Source: RBG-16-66-20 sp036262835 (GTDB taxonomy: Bacteria; Pseudomonadota; Gammaproteobacteria; Burkholderiales; SG8-39). From it: a stretch of 30,046 nucleotides of DNA. A program made the position numbers and the translations under genes. The stretch spans positions 1-30,046 of the forward strand of contig DATAID010000052.1 of the NCBI GenBank assembly GCA_036262835.1, in the 5' to 3' direction. This document shows, in pieces, positions 1 through 9,111 of this stretch (the stretch's first letter is position 1; each line of letters opens with the position of its first letter). The notes under the pieces were generated by a model, which saw only the letters and a program-made list of their open reading frames with translations, was not told the origin of the DNA and did not search any database.

Positions 1-40
1 ACGGTCCCGATTAGAGCATGCGCGCGTGCCACAATGACCC

Positions 41-511
41 GTGCATATCTGGGTCGACGCCGACGCCTGCCCGCTCGCCATCAAGGAGATCCTGTACCGC
101 GCCGCGGAGCGCGCGCAGGTGCCGATGACGCTGGTGGCCAACAAGCTGCTCGGCACGCCGCGCTCGCCGTGGATCCGCTCGGTGCAGGTGGCGCGCGGAT
201 TCGACGTGGCGGACAACGAGATCGCCAAGCGGCTCGAGGCGGGTGACCTGGTGATCACCGCCGACATCCCGCTCGCGGCCGACGTGGTGGCGCGCGGCGC
301 TCATGCGATCAACCCGCGCGGCGAGCTCTACACGACGGAGAACGTCCGCGAGCGCCTGGCGACGCGCGATTTCCTGGAGAAGCTGCGCGAGACCGGGGTG
401 CAGACCGGCGGCCCGGCTCCGCTCGACAATACGGACCGCAAGCGCTTCGCCGACCAGCTCGACCGGTTCCTGGCGAAGGCAAAACCTGGATCCCCGCCTT
501 CGCGGGGATGA
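41..511 (+). CDS. YaiI/YqxD family (UPF0178) protein
   Basis: The 156-residue product opens with the family's typical start, an Asp-rich V-D-A-D-A-C-P strand (residues 5-11). It continues with a conserved lysine/asparagine region (VANK, about residue 33) and a D-x-V-I-T-A-D-I-P-L-A segment (about residues 70-80). The family is a small PIN-like/NYN-like fold presumed to be a nuclease, but its cellular role is not established. The GTG at 41 is chosen because the conserved N-terminal strand follows it directly; an ATG at 34 is in another frame. No clear ribosome binding site is visible. The last nine residues and the stop codon lie inside a REP-like hairpin, so the C-terminal tail (K-P-G-S-P-P-S-R-G) is probably not ancestral. 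The gene converges on the uup-like gene. Family membership is secure; function is unknown. Confidence 0.9.
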   Translation: MHIWVDADACPLAIKEILYRAAERAQVPMTLVANKLLGTPRSPWIRSVQVARGFDVADNEIAKRLEAGDLVITADIPLAADVVARGAHAINPRGELYTTENVRERLATRDFLEKLRETGVQTGGPAPLDNTDRKRFADQLDRFLAKAKPGSPPSRG

Positions 512-513
512 CG
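485..513. repeat. REP-like hairpin (VIPAKAGIQ-type repeat)
   Basis: A perfect 8-bp inverted repeat, ATCCCCGC / GCGGGGAT (490-497 and 502-509), surrounds a CTTC loop and is flanked by cctgg and gacgg. Read on the minus strand, the element encodes V-I-P-A-K-A-G-I-Q, the familiar shadow peptide of dispersed REP elements in beta- and gammaproteobacteria. It sits between two convergent genes and may act as a bidirectional transcription end or mRNA stabiliser. It also supplies the stop codon of the upstream gene. The element is seen directly; repeat-family membership is from known pattern, since only one copy was noticed in this window. Confidence 0.7.
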
Positions 514-524
514 GCCACTTTCGT

Positions 525-2249
525 TTATTTCGATTCGAGCGCGGTCCAGCGCTCGAGCTTCTGGTTGAGGAGCGCCTCGATCTCGGCGCTGCGCTGCTTG
601 TCGGCGCGCAGGACGGCGGGCGGCTGCTGGTAGTACTCGGGCGCCAGCATCTTTGCGTGCAGCGCCTGCTGCTCGGCTTCGAGCGCCTCGATCTCCTTCG
701 GCAGCGCCTCCAGCTCGCGGGTTTCCTTGTAGCTGAGCCGGGTTTTGGTTTTTTGCCGGCCTGGTATTGAAGTTTTATTCTTAGAAAGATCTGACGGCAA
801 AACCCGTTGCCGCAACCAGTCGCTGTAGCCGCCGGCGTATTCCTTCCACTTGCCGCCCCCTTCGAAGGCGATCGTTTCGTTGACGACGTTGTCGAGGAAG
901 GCGCGGTCGTGGCTGACGAGGAGGAGCGTCCCCGCGTAGTCCTGCAGCGCGGCCTCGAGCAGCTCCAGGGATTCGATGTCGAGGTCGTTGGTCGGCTCAT
1001 CGAGCACGAGCACGTTGGCGGGGCGCGCGAAGAGGCGCGCGAGGAGCAGGCGGTTGCGCTCGCCGCCCGAGAGCATGCGCACGGGCGACTGGGCGCGGCG
1101 CGGCGGGAAGAGGAAGTCGCCGAGGTAGCTCATGACGTGCTTGCGTCCGCCCTCGAGCTCCACGTAGTCGCTGCCCGGGCTGATGGTCTCGGCGACAGTC
1201 CGCTCCGGGTCGAGCGCTTCGCGCATCTGGTCGAAGTAGGCGATCTGGACGTTCGTGCCGAGGCGCACTTGCCCTGAGTCCGGGGCGAGGGTGCCGAGGA
1301 TGAGGCGAAGGAGCGTGGTCTTGCCCGCGCCGTTGGGGCCGAGGATGCCGAGCTTGTCGCCGCGCGAGACGAGGAGGTCGAGGTCCTTGACGATGTCCCT
1401 GCCCGAGAACGCCTTGGAAACATTCGTCAATTCGGACACGAGCTTGCCCGAGCGTTGGCCTGCGCCCGCATTTGTACTAATGGTGAGCTTCACCTGCCCC
1501 AGGCGCTCGCGCCGCGCGGCGCGCTCCTCGCGCAGCTTCTCCAGGCGCTTGACGCGGCCTTCGTTGCGCGTGCGCCGCGCCTCGATGCCCTTCCTGATCC
1601 AGATCTCCTCCTGCGCCCAGAAGCGGTCGAACTTGCGGTGGGCGACCGCTTCGGCGGCCAGGTCCTTTTCTTTTCGTTCTTGATACGAACGGAAGCCTCC
1701 CGGAAAACTTCGCAAAATGCCCCGGTCGAGCTCGAGGATGCGCGTCGCGACGCGGTCGAGGAAGGCGCGGTCGTGGGTGATGACGATCGCCGAAGGGATT
1801 TTCAGCAGGAGATTTTCCAGGACGAGGATTCCGTCCACATCCAGGTGGTTGGTCGGCTCATCGAGCAGCAGCAGGTCGGGCTGCTGGGCGAAAGCGAGCG
1901 CGAGCGCCGTGCGTTTCCTCTCGCCGCCCGACATCGTGCCGGGGTCGAGGTCGGCGCTCAATCTGAAGCGGTGGAGGAATTCCTCCAGCTTGAATCGCTC
2001 TACGTTTGAAGCCGTTGAAAGAGTGGGCTCCTGAGGCACATGGGCAATCCTCAGGGCGCCGCTCTTCTTCAGCTCACCGTCATCGAGCGCGAGGCTCCCC
2101 GCGATCACGCCGAGGAGCGACGACTTGCCGGTGCCGTTGCGGCCGATGAGGCCGATCCTCTCGCCCGCCTCCATCGAGAACGCGGCGTTCTCGAGCAAAG
2201 GCAGATCGCCGTAGGAAAGCTCGGCGCCGAGCAGCGATAGCAGTGTCAC
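525..2249 (-). CDS. uup: ABC-F family ATPase, Uup-like
   Basis: This 574-residue soluble protein has two tandem ABC ATPase domains and no membrane domain. Domain 1 has Walker A at residues 36-43 (GRNGTGKS), signature M-S-G-G-E-R and Walker B LLLLDEPTNHLD. Domain 2 has Walker A near 303-311 (GPNGAGKT), signature L-S-G-G-E-R and VLVLDEPTNDLD. A charged linker separates the domains. The C-terminal 70 residues form a Lys/Glu-rich helical hairpin like the DNA-binding coiled coil of Uup. ABC-F proteins act on ribosomes; Uup has also been linked to excision of transposons and to replication-fork intermediates. The GTG at 2249 is preferred because conserved sequence begins there; the frame stays open further upstream but would run into the divergent peptidase. 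No Shine-Dalgarno is seen, but a TACACT box ends 7 bases before it. The region around 735-800, an interdomain linker, is unusually AT-rich. Confidence 0.9.
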   Translation of the reverse strand: MTLLSLLGAELSYGDLPLLENAAFSMEAGERIGLIGRNGTGKSSLLGVIAGSLALDDGELKKSGALRIAHVPQEPTLSTASNVERFKLEEFLHRFRLSADLDPGTMSGGERKRTALALAFAQQPDLLLLDEPTNHLDVDGILVLENLLLKIPSAIVITHDRAFLDRVATRILELDRGILRSFPGGFRSYQERKEKDLAAEAVAHRKFDRFWAQEEIWIRKGIEARRTRNEGRVKRLEKLREERAARRERLGQVKLTISTNAGAGQRSGKLVSELTNVSKAFSGRDIVKDLDLLVSRGDKLGILGPNGAGKTTLLRLILGTLAPDSGQVRLGTNVQIAYFDQMREALDPERTVAETISPGSDYVELEGGRKHVMSYLGDFLFPPRRAQSPVRMLSGGERNRLLLARLFARPANVLVLDEPTNDLDIESLELLEAALQDYAGTLLLVSHDRAFLDNVVNETIAFEGGGKWKEYAGGYSDWLRQRVLPSDLSKNKTSIPGRQKTKTRLSYKETRELEALPKEIEALEAEQQALHAKMLAPEYYQQPPAVLRADKQRSAEIEALLNQKLERWTALESK

Positions 2250-2256
2250 GGGCGGC

Positions 2257-2262
2257 AGTGTA
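2257..2262 (-). promoter_or_regulatory. putative -10 box of uup, almost at the start codon
   Basis: The minus-strand hexamer TACACT ends 7 bases before the GTG start of the uup-like gene. This would place transcription initiation at or within a base of the start codon (leaderless). No convincing -35 box is visible. It lies back to back with the -10 of the M20 gene. Confidence 0.35.
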
Positions 2263-2270
2263 AGGGCTCC

Positions 2271-2276
2271 TATAAT
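2271..2276 (+). promoter_or_regulatory. consensus -10 box (TATAAT) before the M20 peptidase
   Basis: A perfect TATAAT ends six bases before the ATG at 2283, with no Shine-Dalgarno between. The expected transcription start would be at the ATG itself. The -35 position has no good TTGACA match. Divergent promoters for two genes are packed into 33 bases. Confidence 0.5.
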
Positions 2277-2282
2277 TGCTCC

Positions 2283-3692
2283 ATGACCTCGATCTCGAAA
2301 TTCTGGGACGACGCCATCGTCCCCGCGCTCACCGACTACATCCGCATCCCGGCCAAGTCGCCGCATTTCGACAAGGCGTGGCAGAAAAACGGGCATATCG
2401 AGGCGGCGGTGAAGCTCGCCGAGGCCTGGTGCCGCAAGCACGCGCTTCCCGGCATGACGCTCGAGGTGGTGCGCAGCGACGGGCGCACACCGGTGCTGCT
2501 GCTGGAACTCCCGGCAACCAGGGGCGCCGAAAAGGCGGGGACGATCCTTCTGTATGGCCACCTCGACAAGCAGCCGGAGATGGTGGGCTGGGCCGAGGGC
2601 CTGGGGCCGTGGGTGCCGGTGGTGAAGGACGGCAAGCTCTACGGCCGCGGCGGGGCGGACGATGGCTACGCGGTCTTTGCGTCCCTGGCTGCGTTAAGGC
2701 ACCTGCACGAAGAAAAGCGGCCGCACGCGCGCATCGTCGCGCTGATCGAATGCTGCGAGGAGAGCGGCAGCTACGATTTGCCGCACTACCTGGAACATTT
2801 ATCCGGAAAAATAAAAGAACCCGATCTCGTCATTGGCCTGGACTCGGGCTGCGGCAACTACGAGCAGCTCTGGGGGACGACCTCGCTCCGGGGCCTCGTG
2901 AACGGCGTGCTCACAGTGGAGGTTCTGGAGGAAGGCGTGCACTCGGGCGACGCGAGCGGCGTGGTGCCTTCGAGCTTTCGCGTGGCGCGCTCGCTCCTGC
3001 AGCGCGTGGACGACGTGGAGACGGGCGCGGTGCGCGATCCGTCGTTCCACGCGCCGATTCCGGAGGAGCGGCGCGAGCAGGCAAGGCGCGCGGCGGAGGT
3101 GCTCGGGCGCGAGATCCACGCGCGCTTTCCGTTCGTGCCGGGCATGCAGCCGATGGCCGAGCGCCTGGACGAGCTCGTGCTCAACCGCACCTGGCGGCCG
3201 GCGTTGTCGGTGACGGGGGCGGAGGGGCTGCCTGCGCCCGCAAGCGCGGGCAACGTGCTCAGGCCGAAGACGGTGCTCGCGTTGTCGCTCCGCATTCCAC
3301 CGACGGTCGACGGCGAGCGCGCGGCGAAGCACCTGAAGACGATGCTGGAGGTCGATCCGCCCTACGGCGCGCGCGTGAAGTTCGAGGCGGGCCAGGCGGC
3401 GACGGGGTGGCATGCGCCCGCGACCGCGCCCTGGCTGGCAAAAGCCGTGGATGAAGCGTCAAAAGCTCACTGGGGCAAGCCCGCGATGTGGATGGGTGAG
3501 GGCGGCACGATTCCGTTCATGGCGATGCTGGGCGCGAAGTTCCCCAAGGCGCAGTTCCTCATCACCGGCGTGCTGGGGCCGCACGCGAACGCGCACGGCC
3601 CGAACGAGTTCCTGCACATCGAGTACGCGAAGAAATTGACGGCCGCGGTGGCGGATGTCATTGCTGCTCAGGCGACGGGGAGTTCGTTGTAA
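2283..3692 (+). CDS. M20 family metallopeptidase (dipeptidase)
   Basis: This 469-residue cytoplasmic di-zinc hydrolase belongs to the M20 (ArgE/DapE/CPG2/carnosinase) family. Visible metal and catalytic positions are His93 in GHLD, Asp126 in GRGGADDG (bridging), Glu159-Glu160 in the CCEESG segment (general base and ligand), Asp187 in GLDSG, and a C-terminal histidine in the G-P-H-A-N-A-H-G-P-N-E segment. A dimerisation/lid domain lies between about residues 200 and 330. Length and motif order fit the carnosinase-like dipeptidase branch. The substrate cannot be assigned from sequence, and a role in peptide or dipeptide turnover is inference. The ATG at 2283 follows a TATAAT box by six bases and has no ribosome binding site, suggesting a leaderless transcript. 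Its stop codon abuts the operator of the following toxin-antitoxin pair. Confidence 0.92.
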   Translation: MTSISKFWDDAIVPALTDYIRIPAKSPHFDKAWQKNGHIEAAVKLAEAWCRKHALPGMTLEVVRSDGRTPVLLLELPATRGAEKAGTILLYGHLDKQPEMVGWAEGLGPWVPVVKDGKLYGRGGADDGYAVFASLAALRHLHEEKRPHARIVALIECCEESGSYDLPHYLEHLSGKIKEPDLVIGLDSGCGNYEQLWGTTSLRGLVNGVLTVEVLEEGVHSGDASGVVPSSFRVARSLLQRVDDVETGAVRDPSFHAPIPEERREQARRAAEVLGREIHARFPFVPGMQPMAERLDELVLNRTWRPALSVTGAEGLPAPASAGNVLRPKTVLALSLRIPPTVDGERAAKHLKTMLEVDPPYGARVKFEAGQAATGWHAPATAPWLAKAVDEASKAHWGKPAMWMGEGGTIPFMAMLGAKFPKAQFLITGVLGPHANAHGPNEFLHIEYAKKLTAAVADVIAAQATGSSL

Positions 3693-3714
3693 TTACACGA
3701 GGTTCGTGTAATAT
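3687..3714 (+). promoter_or_regulatory. toxin-antitoxin promoter with perfect inverted-repeat operator
   Basis: Positions 3692-3712 hold a perfect inverted repeat, ATTACACGA-ggt-TCGTGTAAT (9-bp arms, 3-base spacer). It lies between a TTGTAA -35-like box (3687-3692) and a TAATAT -10-like box (3709-3714) spaced 16 bases apart. The repeat covers the whole promoter, the arrangement expected for autorepression by the RHH antitoxin encoded directly downstream. Transcription would begin about 3 bases before the ATG at 3724. Confidence 0.65.
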
Positions 3715-3723
3715 ACCCAAACC

Positions 3724-3981
3724 ATGAAAACCAAGACCCGTCAGCTCACCAACGTGACCGTTACCCTGGACGAGACGACGCTCGAGGACGTCCGGGCCGA
3801 GGCGGCACGGCGCCGGCTGAGCGTATCTCGCTTCATCGGCGAGGTGCTGCGCGACAGGCGGCGCTACTCGCGCGAATATGACAGGGCGATGCAGGCCGCG
3901 CTCGCACAGAAGCCGCTCAAGCTCGAAGGCGCCTATCTCACGCGCGATGAACTCTATGCCCGGCCCCGCGATCTTCGCTGA
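3724..3981 (+). CDS. ribbon-helix-helix antitoxin
   Basis: The 85-residue product has a CopG/Arc-type ribbon-helix-helix. A beta strand N-V-T-V-T-L-D-E (about residues 10-17) is followed by a helix, a turn (RRRLSVSRF) and a second helix running to about residue 48. The remaining 35 residues are charged and would be the toxin-binding tail (ending in L-T-R-D-E-L-Y-A-R). RHH dimers bind short inverted repeats, and one lies over this gene's promoter. The stop codon lies 26 bases inside the downstream PIN gene, so the two are translationally coupled. This is a typical antitoxin-first type II module. The exact subfamily (VapB versus other RHH antitoxins) is not decided by sequence alone. Confidence 0.85.
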   Translation: MKTKTRQLTNVTVTLDETTLEDVRAEAARRRLSVSRFIGEVLRDRRRYSREYDRAMQAALAQKPLKLEGAYLTRDELYARPRDLR

Positions 3982-4474
3982 CGCGAATTTCCTGCTCTAC
4001 GTGCTGGATGATCGCGATCCGGCAAAGCAGGCGCGCGCAGCCGCATGGCATGAGCGCCTGTGGCGCGAGGACCTGGGCCGGACGAGCACCCAAGTCGTCT
4101 CCGAGCTCTACGTCAATCTCAAGCGCATGGCAGGGCCGCGCATGTCGCAGGAGGATGCCTGGATGCACGCCTCGCGATATCTCGCCTGGGAACCGCTGGC
4201 GATCGATCGCGACGTGATTCGCTTCGCCCGGGAGGTCGAGCGCCGCTATCGCATTTCGTGGTGGGACAGCCTGATCGTCGTTGCCGCGCAGCTTCAGGAT
4301 TGCGCCATCCTCCTCACCGAGGACCTGCAGGACGGCATGGTGTTCGACGGAGTGACTGTGCGAAGCCCTTTTACGCTCGGGGTGGAGGAGACGGGCGCGA
4401 ACTACGAGGCGCGCCCGGGGCTCGCCAGCCTGCACCGCCCGCGCGGCCGGCCGAGGCGCGCCGCAATGGGGTAG
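3956..4474 (+). CDS. PIN domain ribonuclease toxin (VapC-like)
   Basis: The 172-residue PIN-domain protein has the four acidic active-site positions in order: Asp9 in F-A-D-A-N, Glu50 in V-S-E-L-Y, Asp104 in W-W-D-S-L, and Asp123 in L-T-E-D-L-Q-D-G. VapC-type PIN toxins are Mg-dependent endoribonucleases, often cutting tRNA or rRNA, and are neutralised by a co-expressed antitoxin. The ATG at 3956 overlaps the antitoxin gene by 26 bases and places the catalytic strand at the N terminus. The 30 C-terminal residues beyond the domain are Arg/Pro/Gly-rich and look like read-through into spacer sequence rather than fold. The stop at 4472-4474 lies just before the M23 gene. With all acidic residues present the toxin is probably active. 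Confidence 0.88.
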   Translation: MPGPAIFADANFLLYVLDDRDPAKQARAAAWHERLWREDLGRTSTQVVSELYVNLKRMAGPRMSQEDAWMHASRYLAWEPLAIDRDVIRFAREVERRYRISWWDSLIVVAAQLQDCAILLTEDLQDGMVFDGVTVRSPFTLGVEETGANYEARPGLASLHRPRGRPRRAAMG

Positions 4475-4488
4475 CTTTTCGCTTCCTG

Positions 4489-5193
4489 TTGTCTTTGTTC
4501 CTGTTAGTACCGGAAATTCTTCTGGCCGAGGCGACTTATCGCGTCCCCTGGGCCGACAACCTCACCTTCACGATCTCGCAGGCGCCGGGCGACGCGGTCA
4601 CCACGCACATCGCCGCGCGCACGCGAGAGGCGGTCGATTTCGGCATGCCGGAGGGCACCTCGGTGCACGCAGCCCGCTCAGGCCTCGTGATCGAGACCGA
4701 GGCGCGCTTCGGCGCGACGAAGGACGAGGATGCGGTCACGCACGAGGGCAACTTCGTGCGGGTGCGGCACGAGGATGGCACGATCGCGACCTACGGGCAT
4801 CTGAAGCATCGCGGCGTCGCGGTCGCGCCCGGCGAGAAGGTGCAGGCGGGCGCGCTCCTCGGCTACTCGGGTGCCACGGGCGATACGAACGGCGCGCAGC
4901 TCCACTTCGCCGTTTCCCGCTTCGAGGGCGGCTACGAGGTTGCCGTGCCGGTGCGGTTCTATGTCGGCTCGCCGCCCATCGCGTTCGTGCCGCAACGCTC
5001 GCTCGTCGTCACCGCGAACTACAAGGGGCCGGCGGTTTACCCGCGCGCGGCCTCCGACTACCGCTTCGGCTGGTGGAAGCGCCCGGAGCTGCCGCCCGAC
5101 GAGGTCCCGACGGCGTGGCTCAAGCTCGCGGGCCTCGCGGCGGTGCTCGTCGCGGGGATTATCTGGTTTTGGCGCTTCTCTAGGGACGCTTGA
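4489..5193 (+). CDS. M23 family (LytM-like) peptidase, C-terminally membrane-anchored
   Basis: A peptidoglycan-hydrolase-like M23 domain spans about residues 35-150 if translation starts at the TTG at 4489. Zinc-site candidates are His40, Asp50 in A-V-D-F-G-M-P-E-G-T, and His139 in Q-L-H-F, with His104 in Y-G-H-L-K-H as the additional catalytic histidine. The fold's G-x-K-V-x-A-G motif precedes the last ligand. An N-terminal hydrophobic stretch (residues 2-13) looks like a signal or anchor. A second hydrophobic segment near residues 206-226, followed by W-R-F-S-R, would be a C-terminal transmembrane anchor. The start is uncertain: no ATG or GTG occurs in frame near the signal sequence, the in-frame codon at the expected position is GTA, and no good ribosome binding site precedes 4489. 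It overlaps the convergent hydrolase gene by 14 bases. Confidence 0.8.
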   Translation: MSLFLLVPEILLAEATYRVPWADNLTFTISQAPGDAVTTHIAARTREAVDFGMPEGTSVHAARSGLVIETEARFGATKDEDAVTHEGNFVRVRHEDGTIATYGHLKHRGVAVAPGEKVQAGALLGYSGATGDTNGAQLHFAVSRFEGGYEVAVPVRFYVGSPPIAFVPQRSLVVTANYKGPAVYPRAASDYRFGWWKRPELPPDEVPTAWLKLAGLAAVLVAGIIWFWRFSRDA

Positions 5194-5908
5194 GGCGGGC
5201 CGCGAAGAATTCCAATACCTTCGTCCAGGCGTCCTCGCTCACCTTCTCGCGGTAGCGCTCCGGGTTGTTGAAGGTCTGGAAGGCGTGGCCCGCGCCGTCG
5301 TAGCGGTAAAACGTGTGCTCGACGCCTGCGTTGGTCAAGGCCTGGTCGTAGTCGTTCACGTCCGCGGGCGGGGGATTGGTGTCCTCGTTGCCGAAGAAGC
5401 CGATCACCGGGCACTTGATGTCGACCGCGCGCTCGATCGCCGGGCGGCTCTCGGGCCCCATCGGCAATTTGATCCGCCCGCCGTAGAAGATCGCGCAGGC
5501 GCGGTAGGCCTTGTTGGTTGCGGCACCGAGCCAGGCGACGCGCCCGCCCCAGCAGTGCCCGAGGATGCCGATCCGGCGGCGGTTGACGCCCTCCTGCGCG
5601 GCGAGGAGGGCAAAAGCGGCGTCGAGGTCGAGGCGCGTCCAGTCGTCGCGAAAGGCGTTGCGCTTCATCTCCATGTCGCCCGACTTCGCCCACCAGTGGA
5701 AGAGGAAGGGCACCGCCACCGCGTAGCCGTTGTCGCGATAGCGCTCGGCGATCTTGATCGTGACCGGGTCGTTCTCGATCCCGGTGTGCGCGACCGGCAG
5801 GTGATGGCAGAGGACGAGCCCCGGATGCGGGCCCGCGCCGGCGGGGGCGAAGTAGAACACCTCCATCGGGTTGCCCTGGACCGGGACGGTGAGGACTTTG
5901 TAGGTCAT
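5180..5908 (-). CDS. dienelactone hydrolase family protein
   Basis: This 242-residue alpha/beta hydrolase of the dienelactone hydrolase family has its catalytic triad visible: nucleophile Cys119 in G-H-C-W-G-G, Asp176 in F-G-N-E-D, and His208 in G-A-G-H-A-F. Family members hydrolyse dienelactones in chloroaromatic breakdown, but many chromosomal members have other, unknown ester or lactone substrates. No aromatic-degradation genes are nearby, so the substrate is open. No signal peptide is seen, so it is cytoplasmic. The ATG at 5908 lies 13 bases after the DedA stop codon, suggesting one transcript with that gene. The 3' end overlaps the facing M23 gene by 14 bases. Confidence 0.9.
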   Translation of the reverse strand: MTYKVLTVPVQGNPMEVFYFAPAGAGPHPGLVLCHHLPVAHTGIENDPVTIKIAERYRDNGYAVAVPFLFHWWAKSGDMEMKRNAFRDDWTRLDLDAAFALLAAQEGVNRRRIGILGHCWGGRVAWLGAATNKAYRACAIFYGGRIKLPMGPESRPAIERAVDIKCPVIGFFGNEDTNPPPADVNDYDQALTNAGVEHTFYRYDGAGHAFQTFNNPERYREKVSEDAWTKVLEFFAARLKRP

Positions 5909-5921
5909 GGCGGGCAGAAGT

Positions 5922-6545
5922 CTACCCGCGCTGCCGATTCGGCGGCGTTGCCGAAGCCGCCCTGTCGGGAGGCGACAACAGCTCGGCGCGCCTGCGGGCC
6001 GGCCGGCGCCGGCTCGCCCACCAGACGACGAGGAAGACGACCGCGACCGCGGCGATCACATATTTCCCGTACTTGTGCACGTCGCCGAGCGCGTACTCGA
6101 CGGCATTGCCGAAGAGGTACCCGGCCGAGGCGATCGTCGCCGACCAGATGACCGCGCCGGCGAAGTTGAGCAGCTGGAACTTGAGCGTCGAGATGCGGCT
6201 CATGCCGATGACGAAGGGCAGCACCGCGCGCAGGCCGTAGAGGAAGCGCACGGCGAGGATGAGCGGCGTCTGGTAGCGCTCGAGCAGCTCGTGCGCGCGC
6301 GCCACTTTCGGCGCGAATTTCGGGTAGCGCGCGAGGAATTTCGGACCCTGATGGCGGCCGAGGAAGAACCAGATCTGGTCGCCGAGGAAGCTGCCCGCGA
6401 TCGCCGCGGCGATCACGAGCGGGAATTCGAGCCAGCCCTGCTGCGCGGCAAGGCCCGCGAGGGCGAGCAGGCTCTCGCCCTCGATGAAGGTCCAGCCGAA
6501 GACGGCCCAGTAGCCGTAGCTGTCGATCAGGTCGGAAAGGTTCAC
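5922..6545 (-). CDS. DedA family membrane protein
   Basis: The 207-residue polytopic protein has DedA (SNARE-associated/VTT) features. These are an early E-G-E-S-L-L motif (residues 22-27), a G-S-F-L-G-D-Q-I-W-F-F-L-G-R segment (from about residue 51), the F-L-Y-G-L-R-A-V-L-P-F motif with its key arginines (about residues 100-115), and transmembrane helices to about residue 180. A basic, proline-rich tail follows. DedA proteins are needed for membrane homeostasis, and some members translocate polyprenyl-phosphate or phospholipid. Translation appears to start at a GTG (6545); the upstream sequence has only a weak AAGG. It lies between lon (30 bases upstream) and the hydrolase gene on the same strand. 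Confidence 0.9.
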   Translation of the reverse strand: MNLSDLIDSYGYWAVFGWTFIEGESLLALAGLAAQQGWLEFPLVIAAAIAGSFLGDQIWFFLGRHQGPKFLARYPKFAPKVARAHELLERYQTPLILAVRFLYGLRAVLPFVIGMSRISTLKFQLLNFAGAVIWSATIASAGYLFGNAVEYALGDVHKYGKYVIAAVAVVFLVVWWASRRRPARRRAELLSPPDRAASATPPNRQRG

Positions 6546-6575
6546 CTTCGCAGGAAGGTAAAGCCTTTCCGCCCG

Positions 6576-9002
<2,427 letters not shown>

Positions 9003-9047
9003 TTTGTTCTCCCGGTTAGCCTGCAATTGGACAGGCCCAGTGCTCGA

Positions 9048-9076
9048 TAGGTGCGGGCGAAACCGCTCGGTTCAAG
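9048..9076 (-). promoter_or_regulatory. putative sigma-32-like heat-shock promoter of lon
   Basis: On the minus strand, CTTGAA (9071-9076) is followed after 13 bases by CCCGCACCTA (9048-9057). This resembles the CTTGAA / CCCCATnT heat-shock consensus at acceptable spacing. Initiation would fall near 9041, about 38 bases before the GTG start. lon is a known heat-shock gene in Proteobacteria. The -10 element is only a partial match. Confidence 0.45.
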
Positions 9077-9090
9077 CCGCATCGATAGCC

Positions 9091-9096
9091 TAGAAT
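9091..9096 (+). promoter_or_regulatory. putative -10 box of gshA
   Basis: TAGAAT, one mismatch from TATAAT, lies 15 bases before the first possible ATG (9112) of gshA. No strong -35 box is seen. It shares the 109-base divergent spacer with the lon promoter. Confidence 0.35.
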
Positions 9097-9111
9097 CACA
9101 AGGCTTTTTTC

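Noticed and set aside
2250..2561. A 104-residue N-terminal extension of the Uup-like protein
   Set aside because: It would lie wholly on the antisense strand of the M20 gene and has no ABC-F similarity; conserved sequence begins at the GTG at 2249.
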